Assembly (NCBI GenBank): GCA_900759385.1
Contig: CAAEUZ010000005.1
Coordinates: forward strand, 1-29,977
Reading direction: 5' to 3'
DNA length: 29,977 nt
Source: an uncultured Oscillospiraceae bacterium
Lineage (GTDB): Bacteria; Bacillota; Clostridia; Oscillospirales; Oscillospiraceae
Program-made: the position numbers and the translations under genes
Notes under the pieces: generated by a model
What the model saw: the letters and a program-made list of their open reading frames with translations, nothing else
Database searches by the model: none
What the model was told of the DNA's origin: nothing
In this document: positions 6,739 through 15,179 of the stretch, piece by piece
Layout of the letters: every line of letters starts with the position of its first letter
How positions within the stretch are numbered: the first letter of the stretch is position 1

Positions 6739-7593
6739 ATGAATAACTCCGTAAATTCAATAGAGGTAAACGGGCTGAGCAAGCGCTACGGCGCGTTTCA
6801 GCTGGACAATGTGAGTTTTACCCTGCCCTCGGGCTGCATTATGGGCCTCATCGGCGAAAACGGCGCGGGCAAGAGCACCACTATCCGCCTGCTGCTCGGC
6901 CTGGCCAGGCGCGACGGCGGCGAGGTGCGTGTGCTGGGCTGCGACCCGGAGACCGCCGAGCCCGAGCTGAGGGAGGAGATAGGCGTGGTCATGGACGACT
7001 GCCCCTTCCCCGAGACGATGACGCTGCGCGACGTGCGCAGCATACTGGCCGCGGCTTACAGGAACTTCGACGGGGAGAGGTTTGACTCCCTGGGACTGAA
7101 GTTTTCCCTGCCCGAGCGGCAGAAGATAAAGGAGTATTCGCGCGGCATGAAGATGAAGCTCTCCATCGCCGCCGCGCTCAGCCACGGCAGCCGCCTGCTG
7201 ATACTCGACGAGCCCACCAGCGGCCTGGACCCCGTGGCCCGCGACGAGCTGCTGGACATCCTGCTCGACTTCATCCAGGACGAGCGCAACAGCGTGCTCA
7301 TATCCTCGCACATCCTCTCCGATTTGGAGAAGGCCTGCGACTACATCACGTTTATACACATGGGCCGCGTGGTTTTCTCCGAGGTCAAGGACGAGCTGCT
7401 GGACAAATACATTATCGCCAAGGGCTCGGAGCGCGCGATCGCTTCGCTCGACCCGGACGCCGTGGTGGGCGTGCGCCGGGGCGCGTTCGGCAGCGAGGCC
7501 CTGGTGGAGCGCGCCGCGGGCGAGCACCTGGCGCACGAGCGTGCCAGCATAGAGGACATCATGCTCTATTATATCAAGGGGGATGCGAAATGA
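6739..7593 (+). CDS. ABC transporter ATP-binding protein (BcrA/YtrB type)
   Basis: Cytoplasmic ATPase powering the two permeases that follow. In the 284-residue protein the Walker A box GENGAGKS is at 39-46, the ABC signature is the divergent YSRGMKMK at 133-140, Walker B LLILDEP is at 153-159 and the H-loop lies in SSHILSD near 191-197. The position of the Q-loop glutamine reads MDDC, common in this exporter group. A C-terminal extension of about 70 residues follows the ATPase core. GAGGA precedes the ATG. It overlaps the first permease by ATGA. The substrate is unknown; related systems export peptides or protect against antibiotics. Confidence 0.92.
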   Translation: MNNSVNSIEVNGLSKRYGAFQLDNVSFTLPSGCIMGLIGENGAGKSTTIRLLLGLARRDGGEVRVLGCDPETAEPELREEIGVVMDDCPFPETMTLRDVRSILAAAYRNFDGERFDSLGLKFSLPERQKIKEYSRGMKMKLSIAAALSHGSRLLILDEPTSGLDPVARDELLDILLDFIQDERNSVLISSHILSDLEKACDYITFIHMGRVVFSEVKDELLDKYIIAKGSERAIASLDPDAVVGVRRGAFGSEALVERAAGEHLAHERASIEDIMLYYIKGDAK

Positions 7594-8192
7594 AGGCCAT
7601 ACTTCTGAGCGACCTGCTGGTGTTAAAAACCCAGGCCAAAAGCATACTTTTAGTCCTGCTCCTGTGGCTGGCCATAACCGTATACAACGGTAACGGGCTG
7701 TTCTTCTCCGCGCTGAGCGTGGTGTACGCAATGATGCTGCCGCTGACCTGTATTGCCACCTATGAGAAGTCTCACTTCGACCGCTACGTCATGACGGCGC
7801 CTCTGGGGCGCACCGAGGCGGCGCTGAGCCACTACGTCTTTGCAATAATCTGCGAGCTCGCGCTGAGCCTGATCGGCTTCATACTCAGCATAGCGCTGGG
7901 CATGGACGTGATGGAGGCGCTTTTCAGCAGCGCCGCCTGCTTCTGCGTGGGCGTGGTCATGGTCAGCGTGCTGCTGCCCGTGATTTACAAGTTCGGTACG
8001 GAGAAGGCCCGCCTAACTATGGTCGCGGTGTTCGTTTTGTTCCTGATCGCCTTCGGGGTGCTGCTTGGCATAATGGACATAGACATAGATAACGTTGAGG
8101 ATGCGCTTGTGCTCCTGCCCGTGCTGACGCTGGCCGTGCTCGCCGTGAGCGCCGCCGTCAGCGTGGGGATATACCGGAAGAAAGAGTTCTGA
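7590..8192 (+). CDS. ABC-2 type permease
   Basis: A 200-residue integral membrane protein with about six hydrophobic segments, the size and pattern of the ABC-2 family 5 permeases that partner YtrA/BcrA-like ATPases. It contains the family-like loop TYEKSHFDRYVMTAPLGRTE after the second segment. It starts in an ATGA overlap with the ATPase gene, so the two are translationally coupled. Confidence 0.85.
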   Translation: MKAILLSDLLVLKTQAKSILLVLLLWLAITVYNGNGLFFSALSVVYAMMLPLTCIATYEKSHFDRYVMTAPLGRTEAALSHYVFAIICELALSLIGFILSIALGMDVMEALFSSAACFCVGVVMVSVLLPVIYKFGTEKARLTMVAVFVLFLIAFGVLLGIMDIDIDNVEDALVLLPVLTLAVLAVSAAVSVGIYRKKEF

Positions 8193-8247
8193 AACCTGAG
8201 CGGCCGCGCGTGAGGGCGCTGCGGCTCTGATCAGCGGGGGTGCTGCA

Positions 8248-8862
8248 ATGAAAGCCATGCTCATACGCTATTTCCGCGGCCTGCGGCCGGGCTTCCCGGC
8301 TGCAATGCTGTTCGCGGCCGCTGCGTACGCCGTGACGCTTTTCAGGGAAAGCCTGGGGATGGTGGTTTTGATACAGACTGTCGCCGCCTGCGTGTATCTT
8401 CCCGCTTATGGGGCGGTGCAGCAGGACCAGAGCAGCGGCTTTGAGCGCTACGCGCTGACAATGCCGATAAAGGGCAGTACGCTGGCCCTGAGCCGCTACC
8501 TGTTCGCCCTGCTGTTCTGTATGCCCGTGTGCGCGGCGTGCGCGGTGCTTTTCGCAGTCTTCATGCCTGAGCTGTTCGGCCGCGCCGCCGTTTCGATCGC
8601 CGCAGGGCTGGGCGAAGGGACGCTGATTATGGCTGTCTCCGTGCCGGTGACGTGCTCCTGCGGGGCCGGTGCCGTGAGTGCGGCGCTGGCAAGCGGGCTG
8701 TACGGGGGATTGACCGTAATAGTACTCGACGCCTCGGACCGGCCGGGCGGGCTGGCGGTGACCATGTGCCTCGCCGCGTGCCTGGCCCTGGCGCTCTCAA
8801 TCCCCACCTCTATCGGCATGTACGGGGACAGGAGCTTTTATCAGTCCGGACAAGGAAAATAA
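8248..8862 (+). CDS. Second ABC-2 type permease
   Basis: A 204-residue membrane protein related to the preceding permease: it has the same N-terminal length and a matching loop, here QDQSSGFERYALTMPIKGST, after the second hydrophobic stretch. Together they could form a heterodimeric channel. It lies 55 bp after the first permease, and that spacer can form an imperfect GC-rich hairpin. Its stop codon overlaps the operon terminator. The ATG has GGGGGTG upstream. Confidence 0.82.
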   Translation: MKAMLIRYFRGLRPGFPAAMLFAAAAYAVTLFRESLGMVVLIQTVAACVYLPAYGAVQQDQSSGFERYALTMPIKGSTLALSRYLFALLFCMPVCAACAVLFAVFMPELFGRAAVSIAAGLGEGTLIMAVSVPVTCSCGAGAVSAALASGLYGGLTVIVLDASDRPGGLAVTMCLAACLALALSIPTSIGMYGDRSFYQSGQGK

Positions 8863-8893
8863 AAGGGTATGCGCAAAAAGCGCATACCCTTTT
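8861..8893. terminator. Bidirectional terminator between ABC operon and proS
   Basis: A perfect 14-bp stem (8861-8874 with 8880-8893) with an AAAAA loop and A/T runs on both sides serves the two convergent transcription units. Confidence 0.92.
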
Positions 8894-8916
8894 GTCATAT
8901 TATGCCGTTGTGCCGC

Positions 8917-10356
8917 TCAGTACGCCACGCCCCAGACTATCATCTTCTTGGCGGCGCGGCCGCAGACGGGGCAGGTGTCGCCCAGGTGCTCCTGCTCGAA
9001 GGGGATGCAGCGGCTGGTGACCCCGGCCAGCTCCTTCATCTTGAGCTCGCAGGCCTCGTCGCCGCACCACATGGTCTTCACGAAGCCGCCGCCGCGGTTC
9101 TCGATAACGTCCTTGACCTCTTCCACGGTGGCAGCGGTGTAGGTGTGCTCGTCGAGGTTGCGTTTGGCCTTGTCGAAGAGGCCCTGCTGCACGGCTTCGA
9201 GCAGCGCCTTGACGCTCTCCTCCAGGTTCTCGAGCGGGAGGGTGACCTTCTCGCCGCTGTCACGGCGCGCGGCCACGCAGACGCCGGCCTCTATGTCGCG
9301 CGGGCCGAGCTCGAGGCGCAGGGGCACGCCCTTCATCTCCCACTCGGCGAACTTCCAGCCGGGGGAGTTGTCGGAGAAGTCGCCCTTCACGCGGATGCCG
9401 GCGGCCTTGAGGCGGTCGACCACGGCCTGGGCCGCGTCCGCCACGCCGGGCTTGTGCTGGGCGATGGGCAGCACGATGACCTGGATGGGCGCCACGCGCG
9501 GCGGGAGCACGAGGCCGTTGTTGTCGCCGTGGGTCATTATAAGCCCGCCGATGACGCGGGTGGACATGCCCCAGCTGGTCTCAAAGGGCGCCTGGAGCTT
9601 ATTTTCCTTGTCCGAGAAGGCGATGCCGAAGGCCCTGGCAAAGCCGTCGCCGAAGTAATGGCTGGTGCCGGACTGCAGCGCCTTGTGGTCGTGCATCATG
9701 CACTCGATGGTATAGGTGTCCTCCGCGCCGGCAAATTTCTCCTTGTCGGTCTTTACGCCGCGCAGGACGGGCATGGCCAGCAGGTTCTCGCAGACGTCGG
9801 CGTAGATCTCCAGCATCTGCCTGGTCTCGGCAACGGCCTCCTCGGCGGTGGCGTGGATGGTGTGGCCCTCCTGCCAGAGGAACTCGCGGCCCCTGAGGAA
9901 GGGGCGGGTGGTCTTCTCCCAGCGCAGCACGCTGCACCACTGGTTATAGAGGCAGGGCAGGTCGCGCCAGGAGTGGACGATGTGGCTCCAGTGCTCGCAG
10001 AACAGCGTCTCGCTGGTGGGGCGGATGCACAGCCGCTCGGGCAGCTCCTCGCTGCCGCCGACAGTAACCCACGCGCACTCGGGCGCAAAGCCCTCGACGT
10101 GGTCCTTCTCCTTCTGCAGCAGGCTCTCGGGGATCAGCAGGGGCATGGAGACGTTCTCGTGTCCCGTCGCCTTGAACTGCCGGTCCAGCTCGGCCTGGAT
10201 ATTTTCCCAAATGGCATAGCCGTAGGGCCGCATGATGAAGAGGCCCTTCACGCCGGAGTAGTCAACCAGCTCCGCCTTGAGGCACACGTCGGTGAACCAC
10301 TGGGCGAAGTCCTGCTCCATATCGGTTATGCTCTCGACTTTCTTGTCCTTGGCCAT
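8917..10356 (-). CDS. proS: Prolyl-tRNA synthetase, archaeal/eukaryotic type
   Basis: Charges tRNA-Pro. The 479 residues match the shorter type 3 ProRS, which lacks the editing insertion. Class II motif 2 is RWEKTTRPFLRGREFLWQEG and motif 3 is GMSTRVIGGL. The C-terminal domain has the Zn-type cysteines WCGDEAC...TSRC...CPVCG and ends in a tyrosine, as the type usually does. I start at the ATG at 10356 (GGGAG 10 bases upstream); an in-frame Met at 10377 is possible. A sigma-A promoter lies at 10402-10430. The leader is only about 40 nt, too short for a T-box. Confidence 0.96.
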   Translation of the reverse strand: MAKDKKVESITDMEQDFAQWFTDVCLKAELVDYSGVKGLFIMRPYGYAIWENIQAELDRQFKATGHENVSMPLLIPESLLQKEKDHVEGFAPECAWVTVGGSEELPERLCIRPTSETLFCEHWSHIVHSWRDLPCLYNQWCSVLRWEKTTRPFLRGREFLWQEGHTIHATAEEAVAETRQMLEIYADVCENLLAMPVLRGVKTDKEKFAGAEDTYTIECMMHDHKALQSGTSHYFGDGFARAFGIAFSDKENKLQAPFETSWGMSTRVIGGLIMTHGDNNGLVLPPRVAPIQVIVLPIAQHKPGVADAAQAVVDRLKAAGIRVKGDFSDNSPGWKFAEWEMKGVPLRLELGPRDIEAGVCVAARRDSGEKVTLPLENLEESVKALLEAVQQGLFDKAKRNLDEHTYTAATVEEVKDVIENRGGGFVKTMWCGDEACELKMKELAGVTSRCIPFEQEHLGDTCPVCGRAAKKMIVWGVAY

Positions 10357-10401
10357 ATATAATATGCTCCCTTTCATTATCTTCCTTTCCGCTGAACTCA
10401 T

Positions 10402-10430
10402 ATTCTATAAAAGAATCCGCCGGTTGTCAA
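10402..10430 (-). promoter_or_regulatory. proS promoter
   Basis: On the minus strand, TTGACA (10425-10430) and TAGAAT (10402-10407) are separated by 17 bp. Confidence 0.85.
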
Positions 10431-10456
10431 GCTCGGCGTGCCCGCCGGCGCGGAAT

Positions 10457-10499
10457 AAGGCCCCGTTTCACCCGTGTGCTGGTGAAACGGGGCCTTTTT
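10457..10499. terminator. Terminator between spoIIR and proS
   Basis: A perfect 16-bp stem (10457-10472 with 10481-10496) with an 8-base loop. The longer T-run is on the plus strand, although the only gene reading into it, spoIIR, is on the minus strand, where TTATT follows. It is probably bidirectional. Confidence 0.75.
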
Positions 10500-10518
10500 A
10501 CTTTGAATGTACAGGTTT

Positions 10519-11121
10519 TCAGATGCCGAGTATCTCCCGAAGTTCGCCCCAGAGCTCCAGCAGGCGGAACCTGAAGACCACGCCGGTCCCGTCCTCGCTT
10601 ATCACCGCGCGGGTATCCTCGTCGAGCTCTTCAAAGGCGGCCTCGGTCTCCGCGGCCGTGAGGCACAGGGGCGGGAAGACCACGCACCACCAGTTGTGGC
10701 CCTCTCCCTCGCCGAGGGTGACGCGCAGCGAGCGGTACTGCCCGGCCGGGAGCGAGAAGCTGCCGTAATCGCGTGTGGGGTAGTATTCGTCGCCGAGCTC
10801 GACGGAGACGCTGCGCCCGCGCGCGGCGCTGCGTGCGGCGGAGGCGATGCCGTTGAGGCTGCCGGATATGATCTCCTCCGCCTCGCGGCTGTCGGCGGCG
10901 CCCTCCAGCCTCGGCTCCAGATAGGCGAGGACCGCGTCGCGCACGTCGAGCTTTATCTCCTGCTCGAGCTCCTCGTCCGAGTCGGCTATGACGTGCAGCC
11001 GCACCAGCTGCTCGGACACGCGGCCGCTGGCAGCGCTGGCCCAGGCGCCCGTAAACAGCGTGATGCACAGCGCCAGCAGCAGCGCGATTTCCCATTTGCA
11101 CAGAATCTCCTTGCCCGTCAT
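10519..11121 (-). CDS. spoIIR: Stage II sporulation protein R
   Basis: Signalling protein made in the forespore under sigma-F and secreted into the space between the membranes, where it triggers SpoIIGA to process pro-sigma-E. The 200-residue protein has an N-terminal hydrophobic segment (residues 11-33) as signal or anchor, the family start RLHVIADSD, KLDVRDAVL, and the highly conserved GEGHNWWCVVFPPLC. The ATG at 11121 has GGAGGT seven bases upstream; an in-frame TTG 15 bases earlier lacks a site. It is monocistronic. I could not find a convincing sigma-F promoter. Its presence indicates an endospore-forming lineage. Confidence 0.95.
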   Translation of the reverse strand: MTGKEILCKWEIALLLALCITLFTGAWASAASGRVSEQLVRLHVIADSDEELEQEIKLDVRDAVLAYLEPRLEGAADSREAEEIISGSLNGIASAARSAARGRSVSVELGDEYYPTRDYGSFSLPAGQYRSLRVTLGEGEGHNWWCVVFPPLCLTAAETEAAFEELDEDTRAVISEDGTGVVFRFRLLELWGELREILGI

Positions 11122-11195
11122 GCTATGTACCTCCAAAACGTTTGTCCTGAGGCTATTGTGGACGGGAAAGGGGCGGTTTAAACACCGCCCGGCAC

Positions 11196-11220
11196 AAAAA
11201 GGACGCCCCGCGGGGCGTCC
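11196..11220 (-). terminator. Terminator of the acyltransferase-like gene
   Basis: A perfect 20-bp palindrome (11201-11220) is followed by five T in the leftward direction. A second small hairpin (11171-11177 with 11184-11190) follows beyond it. Confidence 0.85.
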
Positions 11221-11227
11221 CTTTCAT

Positions 11228-12106
11228 TTAGTATATGTCCTCGACAACGCTCTCGGGCGGGCGGGTGAGCTCGTCGGGGTTTTTCAGGTAGTAGCGCAGG
11301 TACTTGAAAGCGCTGGCGTAATAGGTGCCGTCACAGATGCGCTCGTCGCATACTATCTTGTAGTCCACCAGCTTGCGGTGGACGGGCTGGCCCTCCAGGT
11401 TGATGCCCGTCTCGGTGCGCTTGGCGCCGAAGGCCAGGAATATGGGCAGGTTGCCGAAATTATATATGTGGTGGTAGATCGGCGGGATGCCCAGCGAGCC
11501 CAGGTCGGTGATGATCATGGAGCCGTGGAAGGGGCTGACGTCCAGCAGGGCAGAGGGCAGCAGGTCGAAGTAGTCGAGGAGACGGATCACCCAGACGGCA
11601 AACTTGAGCAGCAGCCGGGGCAGCTTCAGCAGCGTGCGCGCGGTGGCCTCCGTGCCGCTGTCGTCGGAGGAGCGGATCTCCTCGACGGCTGCGTTCATCT
11701 TGTTGTAGACGTCATAAACCGTGTCCGTGGGCTCGAAGACGACCTTGGCCACCGTCTCATCGCTCTCCAGGTCCACGCTGCGCTTGACCATCATGTCAAC
11801 CGTGATGTCGTTGCGGGCATACACGCGCTGGCCGGCCACAAAGCGGTTCAGGCCGGGCATGTGGGAGACGACGCGGATATAGGCGGCGATAAACATGTGC
11901 AGCATGCCCAGACCCTTGTAGCCCTCGCGGCGCTGTTCACGCAGCCAGCGGTCGGTCTCGGTGATGTCAACGGTGCCCTCAAAATAATTGCACGCGTCGC
12001 TGCGGTCGCGCATTATGTACGGCGTGAAGGATATGATGGGGGACAGCGTGCGCAGCCTGCGGCCCTCCTTGCGGTCGCCGAAGCGCTTGCGGGTTTTACC
12101 AGCCAT
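11228..12106 (-). CDS. 2-oxoacid dehydrogenase E2 catalytic domain-like acyltransferase, altered active site
   Basis: A 292-residue protein of the CAT/E2 fold: LNRFVAGQRVYARNDITVDMM near 86-106 and IITDLGSLGIPP near 198-209 match the E2 core. No lipoyl or peripheral-subunit domain precedes it. At the place of the E2 box DHRxxDG it reads DERICDG (254-260), so the catalytic histidine is replaced by Glu255, while the Asp is kept. It therefore may be non-catalytic or use a different mechanism. No dehydrogenase E1 or E3 genes are nearby. The ATG follows AGGAGGT. It has its own promoter, divergent from the V-type ATPase operon, and its own terminator. Confidence 0.8.
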   Translation of the reverse strand: MAGKTRKRFGDRKEGRRLRTLSPIISFTPYIMRDRSDACNYFEGTVDITETDRWLREQRREGYKGLGMLHMFIAAYIRVVSHMPGLNRFVAGQRVYARNDITVDMMVKRSVDLESDETVAKVVFEPTDTVYDVYNKMNAAVEEIRSSDDSGTEATARTLLKLPRLLLKFAVWVIRLLDYFDLLPSALLDVSPFHGSMIITDLGSLGIPPIYHHIYNFGNLPIFLAFGAKRTETGINLEGQPVHRKLVDYKIVCDERICDGTYYASAFKYLRYYLKNPDELTRPPESVVEDIY

Positions 12107-12141
12107 GGAGCTACCTCCTGATGTGTCGGTTTAATCGAGTT

Positions 12142-12170
12142 ATTATAATACGTACGTGCAGACATATCAA
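12142..12170 (-). promoter_or_regulatory. Promoter of the acyltransferase-like gene
   Basis: On the minus strand, TTGATA (12165-12170) and TATAAT (12142-12147) are 17 bp apart. Confidence 0.75.
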
Positions 12171-12287
12171 GTAAATTTTTAACTGTTTCGCTTTGACGCA
12201 GCACTTTCGTACAGTTTGACAAAAACTTGACGTATTTATGCGGGCGTACATTGTCGTGATTTCGTCATAGAAAATGCACAAACAAGC

Positions 12288-12316
12288 TTGTCAATCGCCC
12301 TTTTTTTTGATATCAT
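12288..12316 (+). promoter_or_regulatory. Promoter of the V-type ATPase operon
   Basis: TTGTCA (12288-12293) and TATCAT (12311-12316) are separated by 17 bp. The -35 box overlaps the palindrome ACAAGCTTGT (12282-12291), a possible regulator site. Confidence 0.7.
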
Positions 12317-12333
12317 TTAGAGTACAGTTTTGT

Positions 12334-12371
12334 AGGCGGAAGCTGGGAGAATGTCTTAATTCCGCCTTTTT
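12334..12371 (+). promoter_or_regulatory. Terminator-like leader hairpin before the ATPase operon
   Basis: An 8-bp stem AGGCGGAA (12334-12341) with TTCCGCCT (12360-12367), an 18-base loop and a T-run (12367-12371) lies between the promoter and the first gene. It looks like an attenuator, but no controlling ligand or peptide can be recognised. Confidence 0.45.
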
Positions 12372-12388
12372 CGGCAGGAGGTGTATCA

Positions 12389-12703
12389 ATGTCCTTTGAA
12401 GCTATCACAGCGATAGAAGAGGCCGAGGCCAAGGCCAGGCAGCTGAAGGCCGAGGCGGCAGCCGCGGCAAAGGCGGCCGAGGCGGCGGCAGTGGAAGAGG
12501 GGAAACTCGCCATAGAGGCCGCAAAGAGCAAGGCGGCCGCCGAAGTAAAGGAGCTGCGGGCCAAGTCCGACGACAAGGCAAAGCAGGACGCGGTGGCGCT
12601 GGCTTCCGACACGGAGAACAAGAAGGCCGCGATGCGCGCGAGGGCCGACGCACGCATGGATAAGGCGGCAGCGCTCATTGTTGAAAGGGTAGTGAACGGC
12701 TGA
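12389..12703 (+). CDS. V/A-type ATPase subunit H (G-like peripheral stalk)
   Basis: A 104-residue, Ala/Lys/Glu-rich protein predicted to be one long coiled coil. This is what is expected of the stator-stalk subunit H/G that pairs with subunit E. It is the first gene of the nine-gene operon, the usual place of this subunit in archaea and Firmicutes. AGGAGGTG precedes the ATG. The assignment rests on composition, size and position, since the family is poorly conserved. Confidence 0.8.
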   Translation: MSFEAITAIEEAEAKARQLKAEAAAAAKAAEAAAVEEGKLAIEAAKSKAAAEVKELRAKSDDKAKQDAVALASDTENKKAAMRARADARMDKAAALIVERVVNG

Positions 12704-12704
12704 T

Positions 12705-14660
12705 ATGGCAATCGTAAAGATGAAAAAGCTCCGTCTGGCCGTCATGGCCGGAGAGCGCAAAGCCCTGCTGAAAGATCTGCTGCTGCTGGGCTGCGTGGAG
12801 TTCAGCGAACCGAGCGAGCTCAAGAGCGCCGGGTTCGACGGGCTCAGGCGCTGTGCCAGCGGCGACCTTGCCGTTCAGCGGGCCAATTACGCCCTGCTGA
12901 CGGACGCCATAAAGCTCATGGACAGGTATGCCCCGGCCAAGGGCGGCTTCCTCAAACCCCTGCCCGAGGCGAAGGTTGACTCGGTGCTGGACGAGAGGGA
13001 GCTCCCCGCAGACCTGGCCATGGCTGAGAAGATAACGGGCAAGGAGGAGCAGATCCGCCGCTGCACAAGCGAGACGGCACGGCTGGAGTCCGCCGTGGCC
13101 GCGCTCTCGCCCTGGCTGGACCTGGATGTCCCGCTGGGCTGCAAGGGCACGGAGAAGACCGTTTTTGCCACGGCCAGCCTGCCCGCGGCGGCAGACATGA
13201 CGGATGTTGACGCGGCGCTGGGCGCCGCGGCGCCGGAGTCGCAGCTCTTCCGCGTTTCCGGCGACAAGAGCCTCAACTATGTGGCGCTCATCTGCTATGC
13301 GGACGAGTACGAGGCGGCGCAGGAGGCGCTCAGGCCGTACGGCTTCAACCTCATGAGCCCTGGAGATTACTCCGGCACGGCCCGGGAGGAGACTGCCAAG
13401 GCCGAGCTGAAGATCCGCGGCCTCGGCGAGCAGAAGCAGCGCCTGATGGGCGAGATCGCCCAGCTGGCCTCGCACCGCTCAGAGCTCAAGCTGCGCGCGG
13501 ACACGATTTCAACCAAGATAGCCCGCTCCGAGGCCGAGGAGAAGCTCATGGGCACGGAGAGCACGGTGCTGCTCCAGGGCTGGCTGCCCGCCGAGCGGGA
13601 GGAGGAGCTGGGCCGCGTGCTCGGCAAATACGACTGCGCGTGGGAGACCGCTGAGCCGACCGAGGACGAATACCCCGACGTGCCCGTCAAGCTCAAGAAC
13701 AACCGCCTGACCCGCGCGCTGAACATGGTCACGGAGATGTATTCCCTCCCGGCCTACAACAACGTGGACCCGAACCCGCTCATGGCGCCGTTCTTCATAC
13801 TGTTCTACGGCATCATGCTCGCAGACATGGGCTACGGCGTGCTGATGATAGCCGCCGCCGTCGTGGTCCTGGCCAAGGCAAAGCCGAGGAAGGGCATGCG
13901 CAATTTCTTCGAGCTCATGCTCTGGTGCGGCATTTCCACTACAATCTGGGGCGCCATAACCGGCGGCCTCTTCTCCGACGCGCCGCTGCAGATAGCGCGC
14001 ATAATCAACCCGGACACCACCTGGCAGGGACTGCCCGCCCTGTTCACACCGCTCAACGACACTATCATGATCCTAATCGGCGCGATGTGCCTGGGCTTTG
14101 TCCAGATAATCACCGGCATGGTAGTCAGCGTTACTATAAAGGTGCGGCGCGGCGAGATATTCTCCGCCGTGTTCGAGGAGGGCACCTGGTGGGTCATCTT
14201 CGCCGGCATCGCCTGTCTGGCGCTGGGCGTGGGCAGCATAGGCGGCGTGCCCGTCGTGCTGGCGATAGGCGTCGTGATGCTCTTCATAGGCTCGGCCAAG
14301 GGCAAGAAGGGCTTCGGCATCATCTCCGGCTTCATAGGCGCCATATATAACGGCGTCACCGGATACTTCGGCGACATCCTCAGCTACTCGCGTCTGATGG
14401 CACTGATGCTCGCCGGCAGCGTTATAGCCCAGGTGTTCAACACCATCGGCGCAATAGCGGGCAACATCTTCGTGTTCCTGCTTATATCCATAGTGGGCAA
14501 CGCGCTCAACTTCGCGCTGAACCTGCTCGGCTGCTTCGTCCACGACCTGCGACTCCAGTGCCTGGAGTACTTCGGCAAGTTCTACGAGGACGGCGGCAAG
14601 CCGTTCAGGCCCCTGGAAATCAATACTCAATACGTAACTGTCACCAACACCGACAAATAA
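12705..14660 (+). CDS. ntpI: V/A-type ATPase subunit I (a subunit)
   Basis: Membrane stator subunit that forms the two ion half-channels against the K ring. The 651-residue protein has a soluble N-terminal half with coiled-coil parts up to about residue 340, then seven or eight membrane helices. The segment GDILSYSRLMALMLAG carries the essential arginine at residue 563, equivalent to Arg735 of yeast Vph1. The C-terminus ends with the family motif EYFGKFYEDGGKPFRPL. It starts one base after the subunit H stop with no strong ribosome site of its own, so translational coupling is likely. Confidence 0.93.
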   Translation: MAIVKMKKLRLAVMAGERKALLKDLLLLGCVEFSEPSELKSAGFDGLRRCASGDLAVQRANYALLTDAIKLMDRYAPAKGGFLKPLPEAKVDSVLDERELPADLAMAEKITGKEEQIRRCTSETARLESAVAALSPWLDLDVPLGCKGTEKTVFATASLPAAADMTDVDAALGAAAPESQLFRVSGDKSLNYVALICYADEYEAAQEALRPYGFNLMSPGDYSGTAREETAKAELKIRGLGEQKQRLMGEIAQLASHRSELKLRADTISTKIARSEAEEKLMGTESTVLLQGWLPAEREEELGRVLGKYDCAWETAEPTEDEYPDVPVKLKNNRLTRALNMVTEMYSLPAYNNVDPNPLMAPFFILFYGIMLADMGYGVLMIAAAVVVLAKAKPRKGMRNFFELMLWCGISTTIWGAITGGLFSDAPLQIARIINPDTTWQGLPALFTPLNDTIMILIGAMCLGFVQIITGMVVSVTIKVRRGEIFSAVFEEGTWWVIFAGIACLALGVGSIGGVPVVLAIGVVMLFIGSAKGKKGFGIISGFIGAIYNGVTGYFGDILSYSRLMALMLAGSVIAQVFNTIGAIAGNIFVFLLISIVGNALNFALNLLGCFVHDLRLQCLEYFGKFYEDGGKPFRPLEINTQYVTVTNTDK

Positions 14661-14675
14661 GAGGAGGAAAACAAA

Positions 14676-15155
14676 ATGTTAGAACAGTTTGGCGGAATGG
14701 CTCTCGGCCTGCTCGGCGCGGGCCTGGCGGCGGCACTCAGCGGCGTTGGCTCCGCTATCGGTACCGGCATAGCCGGCGAGGCGGGCGCTGGCCTCCTGTG
14801 CGAAGACCCCAGCAAGTTTGGTAAGGTCATGATACTGCAGGTCATACCCGGCACCCAGGGCCTGTACGGCCTGGTCGTCTGGTTCTTCGCCAGCTTCCAG
14901 ATGGGCCTGCTCGACGGCACCATCATGGACCTGACCGTCACTGAAGGCCTCCGCTACTTCGTGGCCTGCGTCCCGATGGCTCTCGGCGGCTGGCTGTCCG
15001 CTATCGCACAGGGCAAAGTCGCCGCGGCCAGTATCAACCTGCTCGCCAAGAAGCCTGACGACTGGTCCAAGGGCATGGTGCTCTGCATTACCGTCGAGTT
15101 CTACGCCATACTTTCCCTGCTCGCTTCCATGCTCATGATTCTCAACATCGGTTGA
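14676..15155 (+). CDS. ntpK: V/A-type ATPase subunit K (rotor ring), Na+-type
   Basis: Proteolipid that forms the rotating ring. The 159 residues contain two hairpins, so four helices, as in Enterococcus hirae NtpK. The residues known to hold Na+ in NtpK (Thr64, Gln65, Tyr68, Gln110, Glu139) have counterparts here: Thr60, Gln61 and Tyr64 in PGTQGLYG, Gln112 in SAIAQGKVAA and Glu141 in VEFYAIL. This predicts sodium as the coupling ion. GAGGAGG precedes the ATG, a strong site that suits the high copy number of this subunit. Confidence 0.95.
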   Translation: MLEQFGGMALGLLGAGLAAALSGVGSAIGTGIAGEAGAGLLCEDPSKFGKVMILQVIPGTQGLYGLVVWFFASFQMGLLDGTIMDLTVTEGLRYFVACVPMALGGWLSAIAQGKVAAASINLLAKKPDDWSKGMVLCITVEFYAILSLLASMLMILNIG

Positions 15156-15179
15156 GTCTGAGCCAGGAGGTCGAGTGCC

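Noticed and set aside
8193..8247. Hairpin between the two ABC permease genes as an internal terminator
   Set aside because: The pairing is interrupted and no T-run follows.
8869..10362. Long open frame opposite proS
   Set aside because: It is antisense to a clearly recognised ProRS; the protein is repetitive Ala/Gly/Val/His without any domain. High GC leaves such frames open by chance.
10357..10430. T-box riboswitch before proS
   Set aside because: The leader from the predicted promoter is only about 40 nt and shows no T-box sequence or terminator.
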